Origin: Tillus elongatus
Taxonomy: Eukaryota; Arthropoda; Insecta; Coleoptera; Cleridae
Assembly (NCBI GenBank): GCA_964006375.1
Contig: OZ023265.1
Location: 158,457,618 to 158,521,617, forward strand
Length of the DNA: 64,000 bases
Reading direction: 5' to 3'
The notes under the pieces are model-generated. The model was not told the origin of the DNA and did no database searches. It saw only the letters and a list, made by a program, of their open reading frames with translations. Made by a program: the position numbers and the translations under genes. Below are positions 11,918 to 25,385 of this stretch, piece by piece; the first letter of the stretch is position 1; each line of letters opens with the position of its first letter.

Positions 11918-13500
11918 AAACAGAACGGAATAACATAGTAGTCATCAGTACAAATCGCACTGTCTCTTGTATGTCTTTCATCATTATGTCTAGAAACGTT
12001 ATCACTTTCATCGCTTTCCGATTCTAAAATATGTCGTATTCTTCTAATGTTTGTTGTTACATTCTTCGGGGTTCTAGATTTGTTGACTAACAAAACAGCT
12101 TTTTAAACTACTAATTTATTATATCCAACTATTTTCCAACACCACCAACAACTAAAATATTTCTTTCTATTACTGAATGTCTATATTTTATTCTCGCCGC
12201 CATTAATTCACTACACTGATTCCGTTAATAGTCACTTATTCTGCACACTAACTCAATACTAAAGTAATTTACTCTGTGTGCCGCTCACCTATTTATACTG
12301 TCAATAGGGATTCTAAACCTTCTACACTGTTCTACACCTGTCACTTCTGGTCCCTTCTAGAAATATCATTCCAGAGTGTTCGCCGTTATCAACACACCTT
12401 ACAATCAGCTTCTGATCATAGAGGTAACAAGGTACATAAACTTAATTCTCACAGCCGGATGCGACACTGCCCCTTTCTTATATTCGAACGTCCTGGTCGA
12501 ATTCCGACATTTCTTGGTATGACGTAAATCTGTGCATATGTACCACCTTCATCTTGCTCTTTGGGCTCCTCTCAATGCGACAGACAACGTAACTGATCAT
12601 TTTGATCAGATTATAAGGACCTTCCCATAATTTCTGTAGTTTCGGTGACCGTCTTTTATAGCGTACTGGGTTGTAGAACCACACACGATCTCCTTCTTTA
12701 AAACCAGCTGAATTAGCTTACACGTCATACGAGTCTTCATGCGGTCGCTTTCTACTCGTATGTGGATTCGGACAGCAGAATTGATAGCTTTCCTTCTCGT
12801 CAATGTGACGGGGCTCTCTTCAAGTTGCACTGGTTCTTCCACACAATGGCTCTTTTTCTGGTGTTTCTATTTGCACATATATCTCTGCAGGCCCGATTCT
12901 TCTGGTCGACATCAGCTCTGTTTCAACAAATGGGTTCACAGACGTTTTTCTGGGTTGGTTTCACACTTACATGGTCTTTATACCCTTCGTCTTGTACTTC
13001 CCCCATAATTTCTTTTCTACTTGCTTCTGGCTAATTAACTGGGTCGTCTCTTCCTGTCACAGCTCTCTTCACTGGAATGGAAGTTTCACGGCAGACGTTG
13101 CTATTTTCCTCTATGGTGATTATTCCTTCACCGCCGATAGTCAGGATGTTAGTTCCTAGATCAAGTTTAGCGCACTGACCTTGACGTCTGTCGCAGCCAA
13201 ATATAATCGGGTCTGATATGGCGGACACTATGGCTCTCTGCTTTGCCTTCCATGTCCCAATTTGCAGCCCGACGTCAGTTTCGACAAATACCTAAATCCG
13301 ATCACCACCGGCTGCATTTACTATGTACACTCTCTCTGGCTCTCTTACTCGCCATCTTGGTACCATATCGCAGCGAATAATCCTCCTAGATGCGCCAGTG
13401 TCGACGACCATCTGGGTCTTATCGTCGCTTACGTATTCATGTACGACGAGAGCGCTTCAATGGACGAATACGCTCCCACATTGTAAATTTTCTTTTATCA
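11918..13500 (-). mobile_element. Ty3/gypsy-type LTR retrotransposon, internally deleted
   Basis: Minus-strand coding pieces run protease then integrase C-terminus. At about 13410-13430 the frame reads MVVDTGASRRIIR, an aspartic protease active site (DTGA). It continues through 13228-13031 (ITIEENSNVCRE). At 12684-12478 it reads LYNPVRYKRRSPKLQKLWEG-type sequence (here FYNP, RRSPKLQKLWEGPYN, KMKVVHMHRF), the gypsy integrase tail. Reverse transcriptase, RNase H and the integrase core are missing, so a deletion near 12800 joined the two. Stops and frameshifts occur throughout. 12100-12470 is non-coding and probably LTR or 3' UTR. A separate minus ORF at 12093-11872 (LLVNKSRTPKNVTTNIRRIR) is of unknown identity. 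Confidence 0.7.
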
Positions 13501-13720
13501 CTAGAAGGTCGTGATTGACTTTCCATGTCGAAAGAAACACTGTTTAATAATAAAATACAATAAACTTTACCACAAATAACAGATACTTTCTTTACGTGAC
13601 GTTTATTTCACCAAACATAAACACAAACACGTATGTCAATATCAGGCCATCCGTATTCCATCTTCCAAATTGGCTATTCGATGACTTGCTGCAAGCAACC
13701 AACATTACACATCAATAATA
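13501..13720. other. Unassigned spacer
   Basis: No coding or repeat signature recognised between the gypsy remnant and the mariner terminus at 13721. Confidence 0.35.
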
Positions 13721-16615
13721 CAGGGTGGTCCTTCGGGAGGTCCCACGATCGATTGCGGGAAAACTATCAATAGGAAAAACCTGAAAATTGGATATTACAC
13801 TAAAGTCGTTGGGGGCCACAGGTTAAAAATATTTTCAAGATGGCGTCACTTCCGGTTATACCGGAAGTAGATGTCAATTCGCTTATTTTAAATAGAACAT
13901 CCTATATTTTATTGCAGTTTTCGATTTTATAATACACTCTGAACACTTTTTGTGAATCATATTCTATACCTATCTTCAACCGTCCAGAAGATATTTAGAC
14001 TTTAAGATAAAATTTGACATTTATGGCCAGTCATAAAGATACCGATATTTTTATAATAAGAACATATTTCGTTATGATTTTTAGAATTCTTCTGAAAGAT
14101 ATTTCACTTCATCTATTTGCACATCGAGACTAACGATAGAGTATACAGAGTGTCCAAAAAAAATTCTTGAATTTTGCAATGAGAAATTGCAAAAATCTCG
14201 CGATTTTCAAAATTGGAACCCCCTTTTTTTATAAACTATCGTGTTAAGCTCAAAAAAATCACTGATACTTTGTATGTAATTACCTATACCTAAATCAAAC
14301 GGTTTTCATTTAATTTTGAAAAAACTCATTTCAAAGCCTGATAATTTGATAAGTTTCCTACCATAAGCGTTAGACATGGAAAATAAATTGCCGAGTGTGT
14401 TTCTATGGAAACTTTGACAGTTTGTTGATTAACTAGCTAATAATGGCACGGTTAAACGACACACACGAAGATTATTTAAATTTTATTTACTATTTATGGA
14501 CAATGTAATAAAGTAATTTTGCGAACGTGTGATACATTTGCTGATAGATATCCAGATAAACAGAAACCGTCAAACGAATAGTAGACAATTTCAAAAACTG
14601 CGGATCTGTCAAGAAAAAGGTGCAGGGGGCTAAACCCGTTGTTGACAACGAACAAATCGAGACAGCAATTTTTAGGTATCCTGCCATATAACCTTATATA
14701 AACCCATCAAACAGATAATAGAAAATTAAAAAACAATTCACACACAACATGGACTGAATAAATGAAACAAAAATTAACGTCCTAAGTGTTCAAATTGACG
14801 ACCTCTAGCGTGAAGACATTTTTCACACTTACGTGTCAATCCCTCAAGTGTGGCCCTTCTTATTTAATCCGGATCCAATTCACGAAATGATTCTCGAACC
14901 CGCTGCATGCAATCTTCTTTAGTAGAAACTGCAGTTTTGTAGATTTTATTTTTTATAGTACCCCATATAAAAAAATCGAGAACAGATAAGTCAGGCGATT
15001 GAGGCGGCCAAAGGTGTGGCCCATTGTTGGCAATCCATTGGTCAGCAAATAGAGATTGTAAAATATTGTTAACCAGGTGACTATTATGAGGAGGGGCCCT
15101 ATCATGTTGGTAAAATATTCGCCTATATTCATTCAATGAAAGGTTGCCCAAATAAGTTACTTCCAAATTTTGCAAAATTTCTAACTAACGCTCACGTACA
15201 AGTAAATAAATAAAGTATTTTATGAATTTCGGATTAATTGTCACCATTCAAATTATCGTCGTACATTTATAGGGCAACAACGCCGTCATTCCTTATAGCA
15301 CAATAAACATTAAACTGCCAGCTTTCTTCAAAATGTCCTTCCCTGGAAGGATGAACATTGGTGTCACTCCAATAGTGAGAATTACGACGATTAAAAAGTC
15401 CATTCTTTGAAAATGTTGCTGAATTCGTCCATATGATGTTATCTAAAAACAGCTCTTTTTCTTGGAATCGCATTAAAATAAATTCACAGAATTCAACCTT
15501 TCTTGAAAAATCAGTTTCCTTTAAATGTTGCACAACTGAACAAGCATAAGGATGGAACTTATCTTTTCGTAAACTTCGCAGAACGGATGTTTTTGACAAT
15601 CCTAACTCCAGTGCTACTTGCCTCGTTGACTTTGTAGGGTATGCGGCAAAATATCTGCTTGCTGTCTCAATTTGTTCGTTGTCAATAACGGGTTTAGCCC
15701 TCTGCAACATTTTCTTGACAGATCCGCAGTTTTGAAATTGTCTACTATTCGTTTGACGGTTTTACGTGACGGTTTCTCTTTATCTGGATATCTATCAGCA
15801 AATGTATCACACGTTCGCGAAATTACTTTATTACATTCTCCTTAAATAGTAAATAAATTTAAATAATCTTCCTGTGTGTAATTTAACCGTGCCATTATTA
15901 GCTAGTTAATCAACAAACTGTTGAAGTTTCCATAGAAACACACTCGGCAATTTATTTTCCATGGCTAACGCCTATGGTAGGAAATTTATCAAAATATCAT
16001 GCTTTGAAATGAGTTTTTTCAAAATTAAATGAAAACCGTTTGATTTAGGTATAGGTAATTACATACAAAGTATCAGTGATTTTTTGAGCTTAACACGATA
16101 GTGTTATAAAAAAAGGGGGTTCCAATTTGAAAATCTCGAGATTTTTGCAATTTCTCATTGCAAAATTCAAGATTTTTTTTTGGACACTCTGTATACTCTA
16201 TCGTTAGTCTCGATGTGGAAATAGATGAAGTGAAATATCTTTCAGAAGAATTCTAAAAATCATAACGAAATATGTTCTTATTATAAAAATATCGGTATCT
16301 TTATGACTGGCCATAAATGTCAAATTTTATCTTAAAGTCTAAATATCTTCTGGACGGTTGAAGATAGGTATAGAACATTATTTACAAAAAGTGTTCAGAG
16401 TGTATTATAAAATCCGAAACTGCAATAAAATATAGGGTGTTCCGTTTAAAATAAGCGAATTGACATCTACTTCCGGTATAACCGGAAGTGCCGCCATCTT
16501 AAAAATATTTTTAACCTGTGGCGCCCAACGACTTTAGTGTAATATCCAATTTTCAGGTTTTTCCTATTGATAGTTTTCCCGCAATCGATCGTGGGACCTC
16601 CCGGACGACCACCTG
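13721..16615 (-). mobile_element. Mar-A: DD41D mariner-type element with about 950-bp inverted arms
   Basis: Starts CAGGGTGGTCCTTCGGGAGG after a TA and ends as its inverse before TA at 16616, the expected TA target duplication. Left arm 13721-14668 and right arm 15660-16615 are inverted copies with only scattered differences. They include CTTCCGGTTATACCGGAAGT and a second mariner-like terminus ACAGAGTGTCCAAAAAAAA at 14149 and inverted at 16190. The right arm also contains the start of the transposase gene, so the left arm holds an inverted duplicate of the first about 240 coding bases (14440-14668). The unique middle (14669-15659) holds the rest of the gene. Confidence 0.8.
14774..15895 (-). 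pseudogene. DD41D mariner transposase (Mar-A), broken
   Basis: Start ATG is at 15895 (MARLNYTQEDYLNLF). It continues through a helix-turn-helix region (KTVKRIVDNFKTADLSRK, then STRQVALELGLSKTSVLRSL) and the nuclease domain, ending GRQFEHLGR. The first catalytic position reads WTNSATFSKNG where the family has D, so it is lost. The second and third acidic residues are in QHDRAPPH and SPDLSVLDFF, with 41 residues between them. A stop near residue 17 and further stops or shifts between 15260 and 15175 break the frame. Not functional. Confidence 0.8.
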
Positions 16616-16849
16616 TATAGACTTCAATCAACATGCCTCATCATGTTTACTTAAAGTGTCAGTCGCACGAGAGTGAGAATATATTGAAGGTGCATTAACT
16701 ACTTATAGGTGTAGCTGGCACGTCTATTGACACCATGGAATACACATATAGGTGTAATTGGCAGCGAATGTGTCAAGCGGCAGCCTAAATTCAATTTGAT
16801 ATTATTTGGCATGTAATTGCTTTAGAAATACAATATTATATATCATAAA
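16616..16849. other. Spacer with small repeated words
   Basis: ATAGGTGTAGCTGGCA and ATAGGTGTAATTGGCA recur 60 bp apart. Nothing else recognised. Confidence 0.35.
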
Positions 16850-17130
16850 GTTTTTTATTTTTACATAACGGAGAAAATTTAAAAAATAAAAAAGAATTAA
16901 AATTAAAAAATTAAAATTAAAAATAAAAAAATGAAAAAAATCAAAAATCAGAAAATTAAGAAATTAAAAATTAAAAAATTAGGAATGAAAAAAATTAAAA
17001 ATCAAAAAATTAAAAAATTAAAAGGTAAAAAATAAAAAATTAAATTAAAAGTTTAAAAAATTAAAAGCTTAAAAAATTAAAAAATTAAAAATTGAAAAGT
17101 AAAAAAATAAAAAAATACAATAAAAAGTTT
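16850..17130. repeat. A-rich low-complexity tract (AAAATTAAAAA-type)
   Basis: About 280 bp of irregular AAAATT/AAAAAT iterations, almost without G or C. It borders the decayed mariner Mar-B. Confidence 0.9.
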
Positions 17131-17149
17131 GAGCACATTCCAAAAATTC

Positions 17150-18232
17150 AGTTACCTAATTAAAGAAAGTCACAATAACTGCTCAAATCCTCGACGTCCA
17201 TTCACCTCTTGACAATCTCTAAGTCTAATAACAAAAGCGCCCAATGCATTCTGAAGCTGTTTCGGTTCAATGTTCGCAATCGTAATTTTAATTGGAGCTC
17301 CTAATCAATCTAATGCCGTTGACATATTACGAGACACAACACTTTTCGAGTATTCCCAAAAGAAACAGTACATGGTTATGTCTGGAGATTTACGAGACTT
17401 TTAAATCCCAATCCATTGCCCTGGGAATTTGTGATTTAAGAATACACGAACTTGCCGGTCGAAATCGGGTGGAGCTCCATCCTGTTGATAGCAGACATCT
17501 TCGTTCAACGCTTGCGATTTTATTGGACTTTAATCTCTTTCATTTTTGGTACAATTTGATTTTGTCAAAGCTCCAAGTAACAAATAGATGTTAATGTAAT
17601 ATGTATAAAGAACGGGCCGATGACGATTCTGACAAATATTTCACACCAGACATTAAGTATTTTTTGGTAATTAAGTATGAGCTTCCAAGTTGACGCGGGG
17701 ATGAGCAGGGTGCCAGTATCTGCAGTAATGCCTGTTCACCGAACCATTTAACACAAATGTGTCTTCGTCTCAAAATACAACGTTTCTTACAAAATTTTGA
17801 TCAGCTTCATTCTTACCGATATAATTTCTGTAAATTTTAACCTACGATCAAAATTATCTTCGAGTTGGTTTGTAAGGATGGTACTTAGACTGCTTTAGTA
17901 TTTTTCTTATTGATCATTGCTGCATGATATGCTGCAAGTTGCATGATTAGGGTTTGTGGTGTATCAGTAACAACCAGTTAAACTGTTAGTGGAATGTCAT
18001 CATTTGTTGCTGTTTTCGGTCTTGCGAGAGTTGGACGATTTTTACACTGGTTAGTTGATCAAGTCGTTAAATCGCGATACTGTAGTTTTGATGATTGGGG
18101 GTCTGATTGGACGACTGTCGTTAAACACATGACAAGCTTCAAAATGGGTCTTTTACAATCACCAAATCCAATATTTTTTAATAATTCAATGCAGTTAATC
18201 TCTGACAAAAACGTTTACCTATCTTAACGTAT
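17150..18232 (-). pseudogene. Mar-B: decayed mariner transposase
   Basis: The minus strand reads, in several frames: PIRPPIIKTTVSRFNDL (N-terminal helix-turn-helix, about 18100); QLEDNFDRRLKFTEI (about 17850); DEDTFVLNGSVNRHYCRYW (first catalytic region, about 17740, with a shift at its start); QQDGAPPDFDRQVR (about 17480); FLNHKFPGQWIG; and SPDITMYCFFWEYSKSVV. This is the same architecture as the DD41D mariners nearby, with many stops and frameshifts. No terminal repeats were identified. An old relic. Confidence 0.7.
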
Positions 18233-20079
18233 GACAGACCGCTGTATTATAATCTTTCACATACAGTATAACTACACTTCTTCCCACAGGAACCAAATCG
18301 TATTTATTTACATGAGAAAACTTATTTCTATTGTTTTAGTAGAATCCAAGATGAGACAGATAAGAAAGATTTGATCTTCTGTTCTTGTTACCAATTCGGA
18401 TTGGAAAAGCGATGAAGAGGCTTTTTAGAAATTGTTAAAATTGATAACAATAAGAAGACAGCAATGTTACTTCTGAATTAAATTTTGAATAAGTTGAATT
18501 CATTTATAGCCGTTTGACCAGAAAATGTTATCTGTACAAAGTTTTTATTCTTTTATTTTCTTTGTTATTTTGAAATAAACAACCTTACGGTGTACAGTTG
18601 TATATTTATAAATCAATTATTGCCTACAGAAATCACACCAAATTAAACCTAGATTGCCATTAAAAATATTCAAGTGGGCCTATGGCAAACACCAGTCGCA
18701 CAAAACAAATGACACCCATATTGAAAGATGAGTTGTTATGTATAATTTAACCCCGCTAAATATCAAATTTATATGTCAAACTATTTCTGAATAATATAAT
18801 TTGGTGCAATATTATTTACGCAGCCTGTATAAAAATATGACTCATATTTACAAATTTTTAAACATAATGCTTACCCGACAATTAATTTTGTCTTATTAAA
18901 CTATCAAACTTTGTATTTAAATAGCAGCCAAAATATCGCAGAAAGACTTTATTTCCAATGAATTTTCTGCAGATACTTTTGTCAAATAAGAAATAATAGC
19001 TGTTAAGACACTATATTAGGACCTTATACAGCCGCACTACTTGTAATATTTGTTCTCCATAACCCGCACCTACTACATAATCTTCATTCAAGAATCACAA
19101 ATATTGACATTTCAGATAGTCATTTTTACATTTTTAGATAAAAAAACTAAAATTTTAATTTTTCTTTGCGCCAAAGAAATCTAGCCGTTGTTCTAGGTCA
19201 ACATTATGAACATTTCACGCAGTGTGCCACCGTTGGCAGTGCGGTTGCCAAACCGTTTTGGACATTGGTTGTGCGCAAGTCCGAAGACCGGGAAGGAGAA
19301 AAACGGTGAATAAAAACCGCCACTCACACTCATTCTATTTCTTTTTCACCTACCAATTCGAATGCATCGCTATGCACGCCGTCCACTTATTATTCCTAGT
19401 TATAGGTAACCTACATGAAATGTTATAAATAGTTAAATATATATTGTACAGAAATTAACATCAATTTTAATTCAATACACTGCTCTAAATTAACCGAGAA
19501 CAAATCAAGTGAATTAATTTGACGACATCAACGTCTTCCTCTCCAATTGAAATCCCACGGGAGATGTTCATAATGTTCACCAATTATCTAATATTCAATA
19601 TAGTTTCTTTACTTAATATTTTTATCATCTGCTTTTTACTGACCACTGGTGCCACCAACATTTTTTTTGTAAATGCCTATTCTTTTTTCTTTTAACTTAC
19701 AGAACTGAATTTCGGCGTGGTTTATGCATCGTATAACATCAATCTAAAATTGCACGCCTTTGGTGCCAAATTACTGACTTGTCTAACAGTTCGCAACGAT
19801 TCTTCATTCGTTTCTAGATCATCTGAACTTTGGTGTACATTGCCTGCAGACATATTTCTAGCACCCATTTTGTCATACAACAATTCATGATACATTTGAG
19901 ACATTTTAGTTATCGCTAAGTAACGTTAATTTCAAAGTCGCTGTACATAAAACAATTTGTCAGGTGGGTGCTAAAGAAGAAAGGTTTCTGAAACAAAATG
20001 TTTAACATAAGTACAAGTAACAGCTCTCTTGCGTGACCCCATTATAATAATACTTTTTTTTTTCTTGTTCAACGTCGGC
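18233..20079. other. Long stretch without recognisable gene
   Basis: AT-rich intronic DNA. Short ORFs (for example 19222-19428) have no family signature. No complete repeat ends seen. Confidence 0.45.
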
Positions 20080-20345
20080 ATATTTTGCGACTATGGCCAA
20101 TCACCGACGCCATGGAGCAGGTTTACCTCACTATCATGGAAATTTTGCCATACCTCTCCCTTTCTGTAAAGAAGGTAGAGATTTTAACGTACCCAACATC
20201 GCGTTGTGTACAAGAACGATGGCTTTACGCTCCCTACAAAGGGCGGAACGTGCAGACATTCAACTTGCTCAAACACAATACCACAATTTTTCTGGGAATC
20301 TAACCCAGAAACTTTGAGTCCAGAAGCACATGTTCTTACCGCCGT
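20080..20345 (+). repeat. Dispersed repeat R (copy 2)
   Basis: Contains CCATGGAGCAGGTTTACCTC, CTCACTATCATGGAAATTT, ACGTACCCAACATCG, GCGGAACGTGCAGACATTC and AACTTGCTCAAACACAAT, colinear with the minus strand of 8046-8262. Both copies are bordered by (TA)n on one side. Confidence 0.6.
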
Positions 20346-20358
20346 ACATCGAGGTTGC

Positions 20359-20359
<1 letters not shown>

Positions 20360-20432
<73 letters not shown>
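20360..20432. repeat. (TA)n tract, left of Mar-C
   Basis: Uninterrupted TA repeat ending exactly at the mariner terminus GGGTGGCGCATTG. Confidence 0.95.
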
Positions 20433-20436
<4 letters not shown>

Positions 20437-22246
20437 GGCGCATTGAAAACGAAACAGGCCGATTTGCGTCCAGTGAAATGTTTTTTTCAAGAAACGCTGA
20501 AACACGTCAATTTTAATATTGAGGGGGACATGTTTTGACATAAAACTCAACTTTGTCACAGCAATCCCTTAAGGGTGGTGATACCAACCATTATATTTTA
20601 AATAGGGAACATGAGTCAAGTGTTACATCATTTGAAAGCTCTTTCTTTTCTGAATTCAGCACACTAATTTTTTTTGGAAGTTTTATTCACAGTTGAAGAT
20701 GCAAAAACGCATTGCACACATTCTGATAAGAAATGTGCTGATAGTCAATGTTTTGTTGGTTTGTAAACAAAAAATTGACTATCAGAACATTTCTTATCGG
20801 AATGAGAGAAATGCGGTTTATTATTTCAGTTTATCGGTCGGTTTGATACTTGATAGTACTACCGAAAATTAATTTCACAATGGTGTATTCTGTAGAGAAA
20901 GAGTTGAAATAATTGCTCTTTTTTTCAAAAACGATGACTGTGCCAACCGTACCACAAATTTGTTTAATGAACGACAGCCGAACAGACACGTTAACAGAAA
21001 ATGCATTTTGGGGTTATTTGCAAAGTTTTGACAAAGTGTTTCAGTAGCCAACAGTAAACGGGATCCTGAACGTGAATTTCCGGTTAGAAATTAGACTACT
21101 AAGATTGAAGTTTTAGGACAAATTGCTGCAGACCCAACTTTGAGCACGAGAAAATTGGCCACTGTTTCAAACATCAAAAGAAGAACTATTCAGCGAATAT
21201 TGAGGTATCATAAATTTCACCCGTATAAAACTCATCTTGTACAACAACTGAATGAAGATGATTTTTATCGTCGGCTGGAGTTTTGTCAAGTTATGACTGC
21301 ACAAATAGCTGATAACGGGAACTTTCTGTTCAATATCTGTTTTTATTAAACTCAATCGTCATCATTGTCGTTATTGGGCAGATAATAATCCAAGAAATTT
21401 TCACGAAGTCCACTAGCATTCTTGATGGTAATTTGAGTGGCGAAACGTATTTGGAGTTACTAGAAGATATCGTTTACCCTGCACTAATTGACATTGTTGA
21501 AAATGATGATCGCTATCAAGAAAATCAATTAGTGTTTCAACAAGATGGAGCTCCTCCGCATTTTTCACAACGTGTTAGGGAGTTTTTGAACAGAGAGTTT
21601 CCAGAAAAATGGATTTGGCGTAGAGGTGCTATTAAGTGGCCCCCTAGATCACCGGATTTAACTCCTTTAGACTTCTTTCTGTGGGGCCATTTAAAGAGTA
21701 TAATTTACGCAACAGAACCGAAGTCTTTGGAAGAATTACGACGACGCATTGTTGAAGAATGCCGTCTAATAGCTCCACAAATGCTCCAGAATGTCAGCGC
21801 TCGTTTTGAACAAAATTTGTACTTTTGTATGGAAGCTGCTGGTCAACAATTTGAACACTTACTTAACTAAATATACATTTTTGAACGTTTGGTTTTGTTT
21901 TTAAGTTTTTATTTACAAAAAATTTACTAATTAGTGGAGTCCTTATCACAATGAATGAAACTTGCAACTCCAACTGTGAATAAGTTTTAAACGAGTTGAT
22001 AAAACTTCCAAATATATTAGTGTACTGAATTCAAAAAAGAAAGAGCTTTCAAAGGATGTAACACTCGACTCATGTTCCCTATTTAAAAGATAAGGGTTGT
22101 TATCACTACCCTTAAGGCGTTGATGTGACAAAGTTGAGTTTTATGTCAAAACATGTCCCCCTAATATTAAAAGTGACGTGTTTTGCGTTTCTTAAAAAAA
22201 TATTCTCTGGACGCAAATTGGTCTGTTTCGTTTTCAATGCGTCACC

Positions 22247-22249
<3 letters not shown>
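20433..22249 (+). mobile_element. Mar-C: DD41D mariner with about 260-bp terminal inverted repeats inside (TA)n
   Basis: Left end GGGTGGCGCATTGAAAACG is mirrored by CGTTTTCAATGCGTCACCC at the right end. Similarity continues inward about 260 bp (20433-20695 against 21987-22249), including TTTATGTCAAAACATGTCC and GAAAGAGCTTTC. (TA)n lies on both sides. A nested 75-bp hairpin at about 20727-20803 has arms ATTCTGATAAGAAATGTGC and inverse. It encodes a broken transposase. Confidence 0.85.
20879..21870 (+). pseudogene. DD41D transposase (Mar-C), broken
   Basis: Starts MVYSVEKELK, then frameshifts. N-terminal parts read NDDCANRT and LFNERQPNRHVNRK; the ORF 21140-21349 has STRKLATVSNIKRRTIQRIL (helix-turn-helix). 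The segment with the first catalytic Asp is deleted or frameshifted: frame breaks after DNGNFLFN, and NRHHCRYWADNNPRNFHEVH resumes in another frame. The long ORF 21433-21870 carries the second and third acidic residues in FQQDGAPPHFSQ and SPDLTPLDFFLWG, 41 residues apart, and a normal C-terminus (GQQFEHLLN). Non-functional. Confidence 0.82.

Positions 22250-22327
<78 letters not shown>
22250..22327. repeat. (TA)n tract, right of Mar-C
   Basis: Begins directly at the mariner end CACCCTG and runs about 78 bp. Confidence 0.95.
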
Positions 22328-22330
<3 letters not shown>

Positions 22331-22538
22331 ACCCTAATACTTCGATTATTTTGGTGGCCTAATGGGACGGGAAACCGAATCATCAATCATCGCTAAATTT
22401 GAAACTTATAAAAGGGAGCGCTACCATTGGCTGTATTTACAGGATATTTACGACAGTTCTATCTATTAAAATAAACGTGCTATGACATAACACCATACAA
22501 CTATTTACAAAAAACTAATGGATACAGATTAACAATCG
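22328..22538. other. Short unassigned stretch
   Basis: No recognised feature; contains the A-rich word TTACAAAAAACTAATGG. Confidence 0.35.
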
Positions 22539-23222
<684 letters not shown>

Positions 23223-23621
23223 TCACTGCAGTGTTAAAATCAATAGTATTTTCCTCACTATTGTATAAACACGTGTGTTGGGGACTGACCGAATTCATTC
23301 TCAGTTGCTTTGATCTACTTATATTCTCTGAATATGTTAGAAACGTGGTATCTACTTCATTCCAAGTCACTATTAACCGACTATTTATGAAATCAAATAA
23401 GTAAATTAAATCAATTGTCATTAAATATATTATTATATTAAATTATTAAATATTAGTGTATTAAGACTAAAGGAAAAAGAAATAAAACATATATAACTGT
23501 GCACATTTTGATTATATTTTAGGGTGTGCGGCGCACACCTATCTCACTAGGAGAAATCGCCACTGCTTGAGAGAGGTATTGTCACAGCATAATATATTAT
23601 TAAAGTTCATTTGTAAATAGG
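23223..23621. other. Unassigned; perfect 15-bp palindrome GTGTGCGGCGCACAC
   Basis: No gene recognised. A 6-bp-stem hairpin GTGTGC-GGC-GCACAC lies at about 23524. Confidence 0.35.
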
Positions 23622-23635
23622 TTTAATTTTTATAT

Positions 23636-23721
<86 letters not shown>

Positions 23722-24178
23722 CCGTCTCATAACTCAAAAAATAATTAACCGATTTCGATGAAACTTGACAAGTGCCTTTTTTTAATTAATGGCTTAGATG
23801 AGTTCGTTATTCAGAAAAATCGGACGGATTTTGAGTTTTCTTTCGAAAATTTTTTTTTCTCCGAAAGTAAAAAAGCTGTTTTAATGAAATTTACTATATA
23901 TGTTGCCTTAGGAGAGATATTACTACGTACCAAAATTCAACTTTCTAAGTTTAGAGAAAATTGAGTTATTAAAATTTTAAATTTTCTTTCGAAAAAAATT
24001 TTTTTCTCCGAAAATTACAAGGTTATTTTAATAAAAGTTTGTGGATATCTTGCCTTAAGAAAGAACTTACTACGTATAAAAATTAAACTCTCTAGGTTTA
24101 TAGAAAATTGAGTTATTTAAATTTGAAGCATTTAATAAAAATCCACTACCATAACGCACTTGCTGCGTCCCGAGTTTT
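23622..24178 (+). mobile_element. TAcore element lacking its left block
   Basis: Begins just before the (TA)n core (23639-23718), then has the right block, tandem sub-blocks and a full right end (CCATAACGCACTTGCTGCGT). Together with 22539-23222 it shows independent truncations on either side. Confidence 0.8.
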
Positions 24179-25262
24179 TTTTTAAAGAAGGGCACCTTCT
24201 TACATGTCATGCTTTATTCTGTTTATGAAAAGTTTGCTTGAAATACGACCGACACATCTTACTACATGTGATGTATTGGAAAAAGTAACCAACAGATAAC
24301 GAACTGAAGTTTTATCTTAATTAAAAGTTTATGACAGAAAACAGACATCATTAATCTTTATTTTATCTCCTAGTCCTTCTTTCTTCTTCTTTCGCCATCT
24401 TCTTTAACTAATCCAATTTACATTATAAAAAGCTACTGGTACATTAAACCTCTTGTTGGTAGCCATTCAATTTAATGCGCTGTTTGACCTTATTGAAAAT
24501 TATTCTAAGCTACAAATACTCATTTTGCCAACAGATAGCGGTAAATCTTAACTAGAGCGCTGATTGGCTTTTCGTTAATACTTTCTAAAGAGAGTAAACT
24601 ATATGAATTTACGACACTAATGCAAAAAATTTAAAGACCAACTTATAAGATTATAAATTCAATTAAACAGAAAGCAGACTTACCCCAAAAAACTAAAAAA
24701 ATAAGCACTAATGCGTTAGGCACGAATTTCAACAACGAAATTGTTTCTGTTTGTAGCTGTAGCTAACAGTTTTAGCGGCAACTATCGATGAAGACAACGT
24801 CGATGTCAATATAAGAATCTAGCGATTTTTCTGGTTTCAGGTTCCCTCCACAATATATAACATCGGTCTTTTACAAATTCAGTGCCAACTTAGGTTAAGC
24901 ATCATCCTTAGAGATACTCCATTGCCACATAAACTGTTCTACTAGAAAAACGTAAGCTCTACAAGATGTACTTTATAAGGCGCAAATAGTATTATATAAA
25001 AAGTGAGTTAACCTCGTCGTAGCTGAGATTTAGGTATACGAGGCCTGTTCATTGTAACATTTTTTGACTGTCTAGAGTAAACACCAACGTAATACCAAGA
25101 CATAACAGCCTACCCTCTAACTCATGAAATGTAATCCGCTGGTTGTTGCCAAGACCAACGTAGTACTGTATTTGTTAGTTTTTTGTATTTCGAATGTGTC
25201 GTAAAACAAAGTAGTTTTTAATTTATTTTTCGTTGTGATTTGTTACTTTGTTAATTCTGTTT
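24179..25262. other. About 1.1 kb with no recognisable gene
   Basis: AT-rich, many stops in all frames, no repeat family recognised. Confidence 0.45.
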
Positions 25263-25385
25263 TTAGGGAATTTTTGTATAGAATTTTGCTAATGGAGAGA
25301 CCACGACATTTAAGTTTAAAAAATTAAAGAGTGAAGTAGGTCCACAAAACCGATAACCAAAGACACATAAATTTTATATATATAT
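25263..25385 (+). mobile_element. TAcore left-end fragment ending at a short TA tract
   Basis: Diverged A/T hairpin (GGGAATTTTTGTATAGAATTT, shortened here to its core words), GGAGAGACCACGAC and CCACAAAACC. This matches the version at 37977-38110. It ends in TTTATATATATAT at 25374-25385, where the Penelope element starts. Confidence 0.55.

Noticed and set aside
11872..12093. Gypsy gag or env ORF
   Set aside because: Basic and serine/aspartate-rich, but without a zinc knuckle or any recognisable motif; left unassigned within the gypsy remnant.
19222..19428. Small ORF as a gene
   Set aside because: 68 codons with no motif, splice context or repeat homology visible.
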